Shown: positions 1 through 10,243, numbered from the stretch's first letter. The stretch: 64,000 bases of DNA from Geitlerinema sp. BBD 1991-9 (GCA_001657325.1 LWRO01000018.1:1-64000); one strand, 5' to 3'. Translations and numbers: made by a program. Notes: generated by a model not told the origin, from the sequence alone.

Positions 1-3000
1 CGCTTTTGGCTTGGTTGGCGGCGTCGGCGGCTTCTTTGGCGTGTTTGAGTTCGGCGGTACGTTCTTCGACTTTGACTTCGAGGGTGCGAGAGTAGTCTTC
101 GAGTTGTTGGTTGGCTCGCTCTAAGTTGCGATAGAGCTGGGCGTTTTCAATGGAAATGGCAGCCTGGGCTGTGATGAGGTTGACAACTTCAAGGCGATCT
201 CGGGTAAAGGCTCCCGTGCTGAGATTATTTTCGAGATAGACCATGCCACCGAGTTGACCTTGGTTGACCAGAGGCGTGCATAAAATCGATTTCGGTTGAT
301 TTTGGTTGATATAGGGATCGTTAGGATTGTGGATGTGGGAAGTGGGATTGTGGATTTCGGCGATCGCATCGTTGAAGACAACGGTTTCTCTCGTGCGAGC
401 AACATAATTAACGATCGAAAGGGGAAGACGGTTTTCCACCGGCACCGCTTGCAATAGGGTGACGTTCTCATCGTCAACCTTCCCCGACGCTTCGATCGAT
501 AGCTGTCCGTCTCGTAATAAAATCAAGCATCCCCACTGCGCGCCCGCATTCTCGACGAGCAGTTTCATTAACTTGACGAGTAACTTATCGAGGACAATTT
601 CACCCGAAATGGCTCGAGCCGCTTTGACGACCGTTGTGAGATCCAAAGCCATACTCGATGTACTGCTCGTGCTATTACTGGTCGTTGTGACGTCACTCTC
701 TGACTTTGCCAGAGACGATTTTTGGAAGAACTGGGGATAGCGTTGTTCCAAATCCTTGACTTTTGCCCGAGCTTGCCAGCGACTGTAGTTATAGTGAGCG
801 CCTTTGAGATAGGTTTGGGCAACGCTTTCCATACCTCGCTCTAAATAAAACTCGGCGGCTAATTCGCTCGCTAATGCCTCTTCGTGAATGTAGCCGTTCT
901 GCCGAGCCAGGGAGATCGCACGTTCGTACAGCTCTGCAGCTTGCCAATATTCACCTAAAACTCGTGCTTTTTCGGCTTCTACCAGTTCGTATTGCTGCTG
1001 ACAGTTTTCTGGAGCGTGACGGGCCCAGATTTTCAGGTTCTGCTGGTTGGTCTCCACTCGTTCCAAATATTCTGTTTTCAGGTCGCTCTCAGTGTTTCGG
1101 CAAACAGCGAGTAAAGCCAAAGAATAGTAGAAGTTATGCTCTCTGACGACGAGCAATCCTGGAGAAGATCTGGCATAGTTAGCCGCCCGACTGGCACAGT
1201 CGACAGCTTCTCGATAATTTTTAAAGAAGTAACAAAGTAGGCTTTGGAGAACGCTCAAATAAAAAAGTGTCGTAAATCTTTTGTTTTCCAGAAAAAATGT
1301 TGCCATTTTCTCTCCATCAAACACTTCTCCCACCAGTTTGAAAGACATCGAGTTTTGCTCTCGCAAGATTAAAGCCAGCTGCCATAAACCTCCGAGATAA
1401 GTGCTTGCGTAATCTTGTTGTAATTCCTCCAAAATATTTGCATAATTTTTAAGTTTATCGTCGAAATCTTCGAGAGGTTTTCCCAGAAAGAAACAGTGTG
1501 AGCAATAATGAATAATGGAATAACCAAAATATTCGAGATCTCCAGTTTCTAAACCACTTTTGATCCCTTCTCGAGCCAATTCTACGGTTTTGTGAAGGGG
1601 TTCTTTCCAGTGTCGAACACAAGCTTCTACCATCGTGAGAACTTTAGCCTTAATCCTATCTGAGTCAAATCGCTCCAATACATCCAAAGACAAAAGAGCA
1701 AATTGATATCCCAAATCAATGCCTTCTAAGGTCGCGCATAGAATCGTGCCGTAAAGACTGTAGGCATGAGCGGCCAACATTGAATTTCCATATTGCCGGC
1801 ATAAATGGATCTGTGTAAACACAATTTTGGATAACAATACAGGATCGGCAATGTAAGCGGGAGGGATTAAGGAACTTAAAAACTGCATTGCCACTAGCTT
1901 GTGGGGATCGGTCATTTCGGGAAGGTCGTTCAATTCTTGGATGGAAATCTGGGGGGGAGCTTGTTCTAAGTCCACATCGAGCAGCTTCAGGATTTCCAGT
2001 CCAGTTTCGAGCGCTTCTTTATACTGAGCTTTAACCATATATAAAATCTTGATTTCAATCTCATAGAAGCAAATTCGATCGAAAATAGTTTTCGAGTTTT
2101 GAATTGCAACCCGCGACAACATTTCTGCCTTTGAATAGTTACCGTTTAAATATTCTGCTTCAACTCGTTCGGCATAGAGATTCAAAGTGAGATCGTACTG
2201 TCTTTGCCACTTCTCATTTGACAAAAAATCGAATCCGGCACTCAAATAATCGATCGCGGCAGCATAGGCGGTAGCGGCCTTGGCTTTTCGACCGGCCATC
2301 AGATTGAGTTCGGCGAGTTGCTGGAGATCTTCTCGAGCTGTAAAAAATCTATGACCGAGATTGAGTCGATCGACAATGTTAAACAGTTCTTCCGATAGGT
2401 GTTGGGGATCGGTATTTTCTAAAAGGAAGCTGCCAATTTTGAAGTGAATGAGTTCGCGATCTGCCTCTTCAATAAAGCTATAAGCAGCTTGCTGGATTCG
2501 ATCGTGTGAGAATTTATAATTTTGAATCAGCAACTCGGAATCTAACTCAGAGGTGGGCAAAATTAACCCCGCCTGTAGTGCCACTTTTAAGTTGGGGAAA
2601 ATTTCCATCGGCGAGCGCTCGCAAACCATTGCTAGCGTGGTGAGATCGAAGTTCGCACCGATGCAAGCAGCCAATTGCAACACTTGCAAGACTCGATCGG
2701 GCAGTTTCTTTAACTTGTCGACGGTCAGTTCTGCCACATTATCGGCGATCTCCGCAGCTTGAATTCGCCCGAGATCCCATTGCCAGATCCCCTGTTCTCG
2801 ATCGAACGCAATCAAATTTTCTGCATAGAGCGTCTTCAAAAATTCGCTCACAAAAAAGGGATTACCCTCAGTTTTTTGAATCGTTAACTCAGCTAGAAGC
2901 TTCACCGTTTCAGTCTGGCTGTGCAAGGTATCGGCTAGAAGCTTGCCAATATGTTCGAGCCTCAAGGGAACGAGCAAAATCTGATGGACGGCTGCTCCTT

Positions 3001-4543
3001 CTTCGAGCAAGGTCTCTAAGGCGATCGTCAACGGATGACTCGCAGAGACTTCGTTATTCCGATACGCTCCAATGAAGAACAGACAGGGGGTTCGAGCATC
3101 TGTTACCATCAGTTGAATTAACTTGAGACTGGCCGAATCAACCCACTGCAAGTCATCGAGAAAGATAACCAACGGATGCTGCGGCGAACAAAACGCTCGG
3201 ATGAAGTTTTGGAAAACTAAATTAAAGCGATTCAGGTTTTCGGTAGCGTCTAACTCCGGAACGGGAGGCTGAGGGCCAATAATCAATTCGACTTCAGGAA
3301 TCATGTCAACGATGACTTGTCCGTTGGGTTCTAAAGCACTTAAGAGCTTATGGCGCCATCGATCGAGTTGTTCTTCCGTTTCGCTTAACAGTTGACGCAC
3401 CAGTCCGGCAAAAGCACTCACCACCGCCGAGTAGGGGATGTTGCGCCGAAACTGGTCGAATTTTCCGCTGAGGAAATAACCCCGCTTTTCGGTAATCGGC
3501 TTATAAATTTCGTGGACTAAAGACGATTTGCCGACGCCAGAATACCCGGAAATGAGAATCGTTTCGCTCTGAGATCGAACCGAGTCCGCTCCCCCAACCA
3601 CACGCTCGAAAGCTGCTAGCAATCGATCGATTTCCTTCTCGCGACCGTACAGCTTTTGGGGGATTTGAAACCGCTCCGAGAAGTCTTGCATTCCCAGGGA
3701 AAACTCGGAAATTTCACCTCGAGCTTCTAAGTCCGCCAGACATCGATCTAAGTCGGCTTTGATGCCCCAGGCACTCTGGTAGCGGTCTTCGGCATTCTTG
3801 GCCATTAATTTCATCACCAAATCCGAAATCATCTGAGGAATATCGGCTTTGACTTGGTTGGGAGGAGTCGGCGGTTTGGCAATGTGAGCGTGAACCAACT
3901 CCATGGGATCGTGACTGTCAAAGGGTCGCCGACCGGTTAGGAGTTCGTAGAAGGTAACGCCGATCGAGTAAAAGTCCGTGCGATAATCCAAGGAGCGGTT
4001 CATGCGTCCGGTTTGTTCGGGCGAGATGTAGGCTAAAGTACCTTCGAGGACGTTGGGGTTTTTCAAGGTTGGGTTTTCTTGACTCAGTTGAGTCGCGATG
4101 CCAAAGTCAATGATTTTGAGTTGCTCAGTTTTGGGATTTAGGACGATATTGGCAGGATTGATATCTTTGTGGACGATGGCGGCGTCGTGGATTTGTCCCA
4201 AGGCGGTGCTGATAGCAATAGCAAGTTTGAGAAATTCGGTGAGTTCTAAGGGTGCTAAGTCCAAGTGTTGCAAGGAGTCGCCACCAAAGTCTTCTAAAAT
4301 GAGTGCTTGGCTATTCTGATAGGGTTCGAGTCCGTAGACCTTGACTGCACCCTCCACATCTAAAGCTCGGATAATTTCGTATTCTTGCTTGTAGCGGGCC
4401 AGTTGGGAGGGGGTGGGGTAATCTTGGTTGAGAACTTTGAGGATGACAGGACGTGCGTCTGAAGTACGAATGGCTCGATAGACAAGGGTTTTGGCAGTTT
4501 CGTAGATGGGTTCGCCAATTTCTAAACCCGTCAGTGCAATCAT
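1..4543 (-). CDS. Giant Ser/Thr kinase-AAA ATPase-TPR-GAF-histidine kinase hybrid (partial)
   Basis: Reading the minus strand from ATG 4543 gives one open frame of about 1,510 codons that leaves the window at base 1. The N-terminus is a eukaryote-type protein kinase domain (about residues 1-260): invariant Lys in PVILKVLN, catalytic loop VHKDINPANI, IDFG, then SPEQTGRMN. It is followed by an AAA/ORC-type ATPase domain with Walker A GYSGVGKSS and Walker B VIFLDDLQW, a long helical TPR-like region, and a GAF domain (about 1,330-1,480). The last visible residues form a coiled linker (VEERTAELKHAKEAADAANQ) of the kind that precedes a HisKA domain, so a histidine kinase should lie beyond the edge. 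This architecture is common in filamentous cyanobacteria as a multi-input signalling kinase; the stimulus is unknown. No frame break was noticed in the visible part. Confidence 0.9.
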   Translation of the reverse strand, partial: MIALTGLEIGEPIYETAKTLVYRAIRTSDARPVILKVLNQDYPTPSQLARYKQEYEIIRALDVEGAVKVYGLEPYQNSQALILEDFGGDSLQHLDLAPLELTEFLKLAIAISTALGQIHDAAIVHKDINPANIVLNPKTEQLKIIDFGIATQLSQENPTLKNPNVLEGTLAYISPEQTGRMNRSLDYRTDFYSIGVTFYELLTGRRPFDSHDPMELVHAHIAKPPTPPNQVKADIPQMISDLVMKLMAKNAEDRYQSAWGIKADLDRCLADLEARGEISEFSLGMQDFSERFQIPQKLYGREKEIDRLLAAFERVVGGADSVRSQSETILISGYSGVGKSSLVHEIYKPITEKRGYFLSGKFDQFRRNIPYSAVVSAFAGLVRQLLSETEEQLDRWRHKLLSALEPNGQVIVDMIPEVELIIGPQPPVPELDATENLNRFNLVFQNFIRAFCSPQHPLVIFLDDLQWVDSASLKLIQLMVTDARTPCLFFIGAYRNNEVSASHPLTIALETLLEEGAAVHQILLVPLRLEHIGKLLADTLHSQTETVKLLAELTIQKTEGNPFFVSEFLKTLYAENLIAFDREQGIWQWDLGRIQAAEIADNVAELTVDKLKKLPDRVLQVLQLAACIGANFDLTTLAMVCERSPMEIFPNLKVALQAGLILPTSELDSELLIQNYKFSHDRIQQAAYSFIEEADRELIHFKIGSFLLENTDPQHLSEELFNIVDRLNLGHRFFTAREDLQQLAELNLMAGRKAKAATAYAAAIDYLSAGFDFLSNEKWQRQYDLTLNLYAERVEAEYLNGNYSKAEMLSRVAIQNSKTIFDRICFYEIEIKILYMVKAQYKEALETGLEILKLLDVDLEQAPPQISIQELNDLPEMTDPHKLVAMQFLSSLIPPAYIADPVLLSKIVFTQIHLCRQYGNSMLAAHAYSLYGTILCATLEGIDLGYQFALLSLDVLERFDSDRIKAKVLTMVEACVRHWKEPLHKTVELAREGIKSGLETGDLEYFGYSIIHYCSHCFFLGKPLEDFDDKLKNYANILEELQQDYASTYLGGLWQLALILREQNSMSFKLVGEVFDGEKMATFFLENKRFTTLFYLSVLQSLLCYFFKNYREAVDCASRAANYARSSPGLLVVREHNFYYSLALLAVCRNTESDLKTEYLERVETNQQNLKIWARHAPENCQQQYELVEAEKARVLGEYWQAAELYERAISLARQNGYIHEEALASELAAEFYLERGMESVAQTYLKGAHYNYSRWQARAKVKDLEQRYPQFFQKSSLAKSESDVTTTSNSTSSTSSMALDLTTVVKAARAISGEIVLDKLLVKLMKLLVENAGAQWGCLILLRDGQLSIEASGKVDDENVTLLQAVPVENRLPLSIVNYVARTRETVVFNDAIAEIHNPTSHIHNPNDPYINQNQPKSILCTPLVNQGQLGGMVYLENNLSTGAFTRDRLEVVNLITAQAAISIENAQLYRNLERANQQLEDYSRTLEVKVEERTAELKHAKEAADAANQAKS

Positions 4544-6160
4544 ATCGGCAAACTCCTTTTTGGGTTGATAACTAATAATTTTGGAAGTTCGAGTGTGGTC
4601 TAAATTGAGCTACATTTTGTCTTTTTAGATCTTTGAAAATTGAACTAAAACCATGTAAATTTGACTTGATTTTTCAATCGATCGCTGAAAATCCTGCGAT
4701 GGGGTGTATCGGTTCGATCGATCGAAAAATGGAAGAGCTTTCATTTCAAGAAAATGGCAATCGCCAATTTGCTGCCTTTTTTCACCTCATCAGTCAAATC
4801 TCATGAGTGTTGATTTTGTATGTGACTCTGCCCCTGAGTTAGCGAAGGTTCGGATCGAGGAAGTGGCCTGTACTTCCCTAAAGATGGGATGCAACATCGT
4901 TAAGGTCGTGCTTGGCTTGCAGCACCGTTGACCTTTAATAGGGCTGCGATTTTTTTCAGAGAGAGCGAGCGCTCGAGTTCTCCGGAAACACGGGTCTCTT
5001 TTGCTATCGCTTTTTTGAGGCAATCGGGACTCACGAAGTTTCTCCGATCTCCAGGTTTCATAGGATAAGTACGATCTCGAATCTAACGCCAAAGGTGAAT
5101 TTTTGAGGCTGAGAAGTCTTAACGGTCATGGAATTCGGATTGATTTCAATTTAAACATCGTTTTTACCGGGTTTTTCCTTGCTCCAGACCTCGATCTCCT
5201 GAGCTAGAAGATCGAGCCGACACAACAGTACGTCAACACGTTCGTTCGAGTGCGAGAGAGCCGTGTTGTTCAATGCCAATTGGGCTTTGAGTCCAGTGTA
5301 TTACAAGGATATCGAGTAGAACGTTTGTATTTTTACTGATATTAGTATAACTTTATATTTTTTTCACGTAACTCTTTTTAAGTGTTTTTACGGTTGCTTT
5401 CATCCACAAATCATGAATTTCGGTATTGTTTTAATACGATCTATATCATTTTATATTAATAACAATCTTTAGGGCGAGCGAACAAAACACTCCCAAATTT
5501 ATAGAGAACGAGCGACCTCAGCGATTGCCATTGATGCACCGTAAATTTTTAATTAATATCTATTGAATAGAATTCATACAACTAAAATTGAAGGGAATAG
5601 AATTGAGATCGTGTTTTGATTTCTACCCAGAGAGCTGTGTTGAGAATCGTGAAGCTCCTTGTGACCACAGCTCTTCTCCAGCTATACAGAAGTACAAGTC
5701 TCGGCTTTAAGTTGGGTGCATCTCAATTTCGTAGAAAGACCCCTCCGCCTTCGGCACCTCCCCTTAGCCAGGGGAGGAGGGGCGGGGCTGCGATCGCCAA
5801 AGTGAGATTCACCCTTTAAGTTACCCTCACCGGTTGCAGGTTCGAGAAATGGGTGCATCTCAATTTCGTAGAAAGACCCCTCCGCCTTCGGCACCTCCCC
5901 TTAGCCAGGGGAGGAGGGGCGGGGTTGCGATCGCCAAAGTGAGATTCACCCTTTAAGTTACCCTCACCGGTTGCAGGTTCGAGAAAGTGGATTTGGAGGC
6001 GTAACGAGATCGCAAGCGGGATTTCCTTCAGATGTAACAACTCGATCGACGAACAAATGAGTCACATCTAAGTGCAGCTCGATCGAGCGATTGTGAGAGG
6101 AACAGCGCAGGGTGAAAAATTTGCTTTGAGGTGGGCAATTCGGAGGTCAAACGCACGAAT
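4544..6160. other. Long intergenic region without a convincing gene
   Basis: About 1.6 kb separates the hybrid kinase gene from the menA 3' end. It holds the kinase promoter region, an AT-rich stretch near 5320-5600, and the 137-bp tandem duplication listed separately. Open frames here are short and match nothing I recognise. One minus-strand stretch ending at a stop at 5151-5153 reads like the coding tail of a lost gene but has no start codon (see findings). Confidence 0.6.
5714..5987. repeat. Tandem duplication of a 137-bp unit
   Basis: Bases 5714-5850 and 5851-5987 are head-to-tail copies, each starting GGGTGCATCTCAATTTCG and ending GGTTCGAGAAA. Apart from the junction base, the only difference I see is C versus T in GGGGC/TTGCGATCGCC. 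Each copy contains the hairpin CCTCCCCT-TAGCC-AGGGGAGG and a HIP1 octamer. Near-identity implies a recent duplication or ongoing gene conversion. Confidence 0.9.
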
Positions 6161-6189
6161 AAACCCGGTTTCGCGAAGAAGCCGGGTTT
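6161..6189 (-). terminator. menA: Hairpin terminator candidate after menA
   Basis: Arms AAACCCGG (6161-6168) and CCGGGTTT (6182-6189) form an 8-bp stem 30 bases beyond the menA stop. AACCCGG/CCGGGTT hairpins are typical cyanobacterial gene-end structures. The U tract is weak in both directions. Confidence 0.5.
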
Positions 6190-6218
6190 GAGGCGGTTTG
6201 AATTTAGGTGAAGAACAG

Positions 6219-7133
6219 TTAAATGACTAATCCCAACCCCAATAACAGGCCACTGGCGAAGTGTAAGTTAACGGCGATAAACTTACAGTTGCTGACGAGT
6301 TCGGGTCGATCGTGATTTTCTCCAACGTGTTGCACCAGCTTCACCGCAAAGGGAAGACTCGCCAAACACAGCAAAGCCCACGGTGATACGTCACCCAATG
6401 CGACGGCGATCGCCACAGCCAGAAACATCGTCCCACTCAGCCAAGGTAATAATTTCGCGCCCCGTTCCGTTCCCAATCGCACGATGGGCGATCGCTTTCC
6501 AGCAGCGAGATCGTCCTCGACTTGGTGAAAGTGAGAACAAAACAAAATCAAACTCGTGGCCGTTCCCACGAATGTCGAAGTGGCTACGAAGGCGAGTGGA
6601 TTTTCCAGCAGTCCCGTCCAACTTTGGGTTTGGCTGTAATACGCTGCTGCGAGTGCCATCGGCCCGAACGTAACGAAACAGATGAATTCACCGAGACCGT
6701 GGTAGCCGAGACGAAACGGCGGCCCCTGATAGCTATATCCCAAGATGCAGCAGGCGAGAACGATTTCGAGAACTGTTAAATCGCGTTGCCACCAAGCGAT
6801 AGCCAGAATCCCCGAAATGCCAAGGGCTAAAAAGAGATTCGACAGCCAAAAAATCAACGATCGATTCCCAGTTAAATTCACTAAAGAATGAGCTTTGTTT
6901 TTATCGATTCCCGTATCCGAATCGAAGACATCATTACTGAGATTTAACCACGCAATAATTAAGATTGCAGAAATTAAAAAGCTAGAAAAAAAACGAGTTT
7001 CAAGATGATGGTTTTCGGCAACTGCAAGTGCTGTTCCAACCCAAATTGGAATAACAGCAACAGTATACATGGGAGGTTTAATAGCCGCAAACCACAACTT
7101 TGAAGAACTCGACGCAAGGGATCTCGTAGTCAT
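6219..7133 (-). CDS. menA: 1,4-dihydroxy-2-naphthoate phytyltransferase (MenA)
   Basis: This 304-residue protein is a UbiA-family membrane prenyltransferase that attaches the phytyl chain to 1,4-dihydroxy-2-naphthoate in phylloquinone (vitamin K1) synthesis, for the A1 site of photosystem I. It has the first aspartate motif NDVFDSDTGID (about residues 66-76) and a second acidic region, HQVEDDLAAGKRSP (about 203-216), with about eight or nine hydrophobic segments; the length is normal for cyanobacterial MenA. The start is ATG 7133. The isochorismate synthase gene of the same pathway lies divergently 469 bases away, which supports the call. Assignment to phytyl rather than another prenyl acceptor rests on family resemblance and neighbourhood. 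Confidence 0.93.
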   Translation of the reverse strand: MTTRSLASSSSKLWFAAIKPPMYTVAVIPIWVGTALAVAENHHLETRFFSSFLISAILIIAWLNLSNDVFDSDTGIDKNKAHSLVNLTGNRSLIFWLSNLFLALGISGILAIAWWQRDLTVLEIVLACCILGYSYQGPPFRLGYHGLGEFICFVTFGPMALAAAYYSQTQSWTGLLENPLAFVATSTFVGTATSLILFCSHFHQVEDDLAAGKRSPIVRLGTERGAKLLPWLSGTMFLAVAIAVALGDVSPWALLCLASLPFAVKLVQHVGENHDRPELVSNCKFIAVNLHFASGLLLGLGLVI

Positions 7134-7450
7134 TTGCGCTCGTTCAATTTAGGTTCACCGAAGTCTTTTCATTCTACAATTATTCACGAAACAGCGGTAG
7201 ATACTCAGTAACGACTCAGTCGATACTCAATTGTAGACGCTCGAATTCTGTCCGTCGCTACGATCGATCGCCCGACTACAACTTGAGGAAGAGGGGGAAA
7301 ATCATCAAGAATCAGTGCTTCTCCTGACCGCACGCGGGGCGCAGTCGAACGTCAATTGGACGTTTCATGCCCCACGTTTTTCAAACATCAGTGGTACTTT
7401 GGTACTCAGGCGGCTAGTCTGACGGGACATCTGCACGTAAGGGCCTCGGC

Positions 7451-7529
7451 ACGAGTCAGTGTCTCTCCCCCAGGGCAGACACGAGTCAGTGTCTCTCCCC
7501 CAGGGCAGACACGAGGCACTGCCCCTACC
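7451..7529. repeat. 30-bp tandem repeat in the menA-menF intergenic region
   Basis: Two perfect copies of a 30-base unit (ACGAGTCAGTGTCTCTCCCC then CAGGGCAGAC) lie at 7451-7480 and 7481-7510, followed by a degenerate third copy at 7511-7529 (ACGAGGCACTGCCCCTACC). The repeat lies 74 bases upstream of the menF start within the 469-base divergent intergenic region. The rest of that region shows no gene. Confidence 0.85.
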
Positions 7530-7602
7530 TTTGTAACTGGCGGTCTGGTCGCGAAAGCGGGATCGATTTTTAATTTAATAAAACTTTACATCCGTCCAGT
7601 TC

Positions 7603-9114
7603 ATGTCAGTTAAACTCAGCCCGAAAAACTTTTTTCAAACTTGTCAAGACATCGAAGCATTTCTTTTCAATTGTCAGAAAAGATCGGTTGAAAAACACCA
7701 TCCCCAGTGGGTGAGTCTATCGTGGGAACTGCCGTCGATCGATCCTCTCATCGCGTTCGATCGACTGAGGAAACTCGAGTGTTCTCGACTCCTCCAGAAC
7801 GGACAGCAACATTTTTACTTAGAAAATCCCAACCAAAATACGGCGATCGCAGCGGTTGGGACGGCCAGTCACTTTTGCACAGAAGGCGCAAAGCGCTTCG
7901 ATCTCGCCCGCGAATTTGTCGAACGTTGTACGGCCAACGCCATCGTCCCGGGAGAGCGCGATCTTCGCGATAACGAACTTCGTTTTTTTTGTAGTTTTAC
8001 CTTTTTCGACGATCCCGGTCGAGAGGTAGCGTACAGCGTCCCGACTCGCACAGACATCGTCTTTCCCGCCGTAACCGTTTTTCTTCCCCACTGGCAGATC
8101 GCGCGAACCGAACGCCAAACCACCGCAGTCTGCAATCTCGCCATCCGCGCCGACAGCGAGATCGAACATCTGGCCCGTCAAACCTGGCAAGTTCTCGATC
8201 GATTAAAATCCCTTCCCGTTAGCGAAATCTCCGACTCGAAACCTCGATCTCGCAACTCGTTCGGCACGCGATCTCGTCCTCCACACCCTCCCAAACGCCT
8301 GCAACCCGACTTTCGCGAACTCGATCGATTTAAGCAATCTGTCGTTCGCGCCCTCGATGCCATCGCGACTCAATCCCTCCATAAAATCGTCCTCTCCCAC
8401 GCCATCGATCTCGTCGCCGCAACGCCCTACGATCTCACTCGATCGTTGCAAAACCTGCGCTGTCTTTACCCCGACTGTTACACCTTCGCCACCGGAAACG
8501 GACGCGGGCAACACTTCATCGGCGCGAGTCCCGAACGCCTCCTACAAATCCAAACCGGAGAACTCCTCGCCGATGCCCTCGCCGGTTCCGCACCACGGGG
8601 CAAAACGGCCGCCGCTGACGCGCACCTCGCCAACCGTCTACTTTGCGACAATAAAGAACTCCACGAACACCGAGTTGTCCTGCACTTCATCCAACAGCAC
8701 TTGCAAGCCTTAGGCTTGACGCTGCGTCCCATTCCTCCGATGCGCCTGTTGCAACTGTCCAACATCCAACACCTTTGGACTCCCGTTCGCGCCACTGTTC
8801 CCGAGGGCGTGCATCCATTGCAAGTGCTGGAACGATTGCACCCAACCCCGGCCGTTGCAGGCGTTCCTCGAACCCTAGCCTGCGACGCGATCCGTCAGTG
8901 GGAAGCGTTCGATCGACAGTTATACGCCGCCCCCCTCGGTTGGATTGACAGTGCGGGAAACAGCGAGTTCGTCGTCGGCATTCGATCGGCACTCCTCGAC
9001 GGCGATCGCGCCCGTCTCTACGCGGGGGCGGGTATCGTTGCCGGTTCCGATCCCGAAAAAGAGCTCGCCGAAATTCAGTTGAAACTGCAAGCGTTGTTAA
9101 AAGCCCTGGCGTAA
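7603..9114 (+). CDS. menF: Isochorismate synthase (MenF)
   Basis: The 503-residue protein belongs to the chorismate-binding family and converts chorismate to isochorismate, the committed step of phylloquinone synthesis. Family motifs are present in order: KIVLSHAID (about 260; the Lys is the expected general base), FIGASPERLL, GSAPRGKTAAAD, HPTPAVAGVP, the FVVGIRSALL strand and YAGAGIVAGSDPEKE near the C-terminus (metal-binding Glu). The N-terminal 240 residues are divergent, as is usual for MenF/DhbC proteins. The start is ATG 7603; no good Shine-Dalgarno sequence is visible. It is divergent from menA and may share its control region. Anthranilate or aminodeoxychorismate synthase component I are alternatives, but the HPTPAVAGVP motif favours isochorismate synthase. 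Confidence 0.92.
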   Translation: MSVKLSPKNFFQTCQDIEAFLFNCQKRSVEKHHPQWVSLSWELPSIDPLIAFDRLRKLECSRLLQNGQQHFYLENPNQNTAIAAVGTASHFCTEGAKRFDLAREFVERCTANAIVPGERDLRDNELRFFCSFTFFDDPGREVAYSVPTRTDIVFPAVTVFLPHWQIARTERQTTAVCNLAIRADSEIEHLARQTWQVLDRLKSLPVSEISDSKPRSRNSFGTRSRPPHPPKRLQPDFRELDRFKQSVVRALDAIATQSLHKIVLSHAIDLVAATPYDLTRSLQNLRCLYPDCYTFATGNGRGQHFIGASPERLLQIQTGELLADALAGSAPRGKTAAADAHLANRLLCDNKELHEHRVVLHFIQQHLQALGLTLRPIPPMRLLQLSNIQHLWTPVRATVPEGVHPLQVLERLHPTPAVAGVPRTLACDAIRQWEAFDRQLYAAPLGWIDSAGNSEFVVGIRSALLDGDRARLYAGAGIVAGSDPEKELAEIQLKLQALLKALA

Positions 9115-9162
9115 CCCGTCGCCAGTTACCCGCCACCAGTTACCCGCGACAGGGGTTTCCAG

Positions 9163-10164
9163 CTACGGGTTTCTCCCCTTCTGCGTTTCTCCCCCTTCCA
9201 TTGCCTCATCTCCCGGCAATCGGGCGAGATGGACGATACCGTCACCTTGATTGACGAGGGGGTTGCGGGTCATGCCGATGGCGATGCCGTCACAGGGGGA
9301 AACGACCTTGGCGGCGACATTCCCAAAGGCATCGACGATGAGACCGAGTTTTTGCTTTCGTCGAACCTCCTGTCCCAACTCCACATCGAGGAGGAGAATA
9401 CCACCTCTCGGCGATCGAATCCATTGCGTTTTTCGCACTTTGACGGGCGCGATCGAGGGCGGACTCAGGGCAATTTCGTACATTCCCAACACCCCCATCA
9501 CGCGCAAGATGCCGTTGACACCGACGACGATCGCCTCTCGATCGAACCGCAACGCTTCTCCGGCTTCGTACAGCAGCACCGGGATGCCCTGTTGAGTGGC
9601 AGCTTGGCGTAACGACCCGTCGCGGATGGTCGAGTGGACGATAACCGGGGCCCCAAAGGCCGCCGCACAGCGATAGGTTTCCGGATCGTCGAGGTTTGCC
9701 CGCAGTTGGGGTAAATTCGTGCGGCGATCCGAGGCGGTATGTAAATCGATGCCGTGCGTGGATTTGCGAACGACTTCTTGCATAAACAAGTTCGCCAACC
9801 GCGAAGCCAAAGACCCACGGGGCGAACCAGGAAACGATCGATTCAAATCCCGTCGATCGGGTAAGTATCGCGACTGTTCGAGGAAGCCGAAAACGTTGAC
9901 GATGGGAACGGCGATAACGGTTCCTTTCAGCTGTTCGGGAACGATGAATTCCAAGGTGCGGCGAACGATCTCGACTCCGTTAATTTCGTCGCCGTGAATG
10001 GCAGCACTCAGCCACAACACCGGGCCGGACTCACAGCCGTTGATGACGGTAACGGGAAGCGAGATCGGCGTTTGAGTGACCAATCGCGCAACGGGAATTT
10101 CAATGTGACAGCGAGACGACGGTGAAACGACGGTTCCACCGATTTCGATCGAGCAATCGTCCAT
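9163..10164 (-). CDS. Succinylglutamate desuccinylase/aspartoacylase family zinc hydrolase
   Basis: This 333-residue protein is an M14-like zinc carboxypeptidase-fold hydrolase of the AstE/AspA family. Zinc ligands are visible as HGDEING (His57, Glu60) and the IDLHTASD histidine (about 141); YEAGEALRFD (about 203-212) carries the expected catalytic Glu. The C-terminal part (about 240-333) is a beta-rich domain typical of the family. It is the third gene of a minus-strand operon after a retropepsin-like protease and RimK, with a 79-base gap to rimK. That context suggests it trims amide- or peptide-linked glutamate or a related tag rather than acting in arginine catabolism. The substrate is an inference and is not shown by the sequence. 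Confidence 0.85.
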   Translation of the reverse strand: MDDCSIEIGGTVVSPSSRCHIEIPVARLVTQTPISLPVTVINGCESGPVLWLSAAIHGDEINGVEIVRRTLEFIVPEQLKGTVIAVPIVNVFGFLEQSRYLPDRRDLNRSFPGSPRGSLASRLANLFMQEVVRKSTHGIDLHTASDRRTNLPQLRANLDDPETYRCAAAFGAPVIVHSTIRDGSLRQAATQQGIPVLLYEAGEALRFDREAIVVGVNGILRVMGVLGMYEIALSPPSIAPVKVRKTQWIRSPRGGILLLDVELGQEVRRKQKLGLIVDAFGNVAAKVVSPCDGIAIGMTRNPLVNQGDGIVHLARLPGDEAMEGGETQKGRNP

Positions 10165-10243
10165 AAAGATCGAGCCGGGGCCACTGGGCAGGTGAAAAGA
10201 CAGTTACGATCGGGCTTAGAGTTGGGATAACCGTTGCCAGACC

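Noticed and set aside
4704-5092. Overlapping short frames on both strands upstream of the kinase gene
   Set aside because: Low-complexity composition without motifs; neither has a convincing start. The two frames overlap on opposite strands, so at most one could be real.
7451-7529. Repeats of 30 bases as a possible CRISPR array
   Set aside because: The copies are directly adjacent with no spacers, and there are only two full copies.
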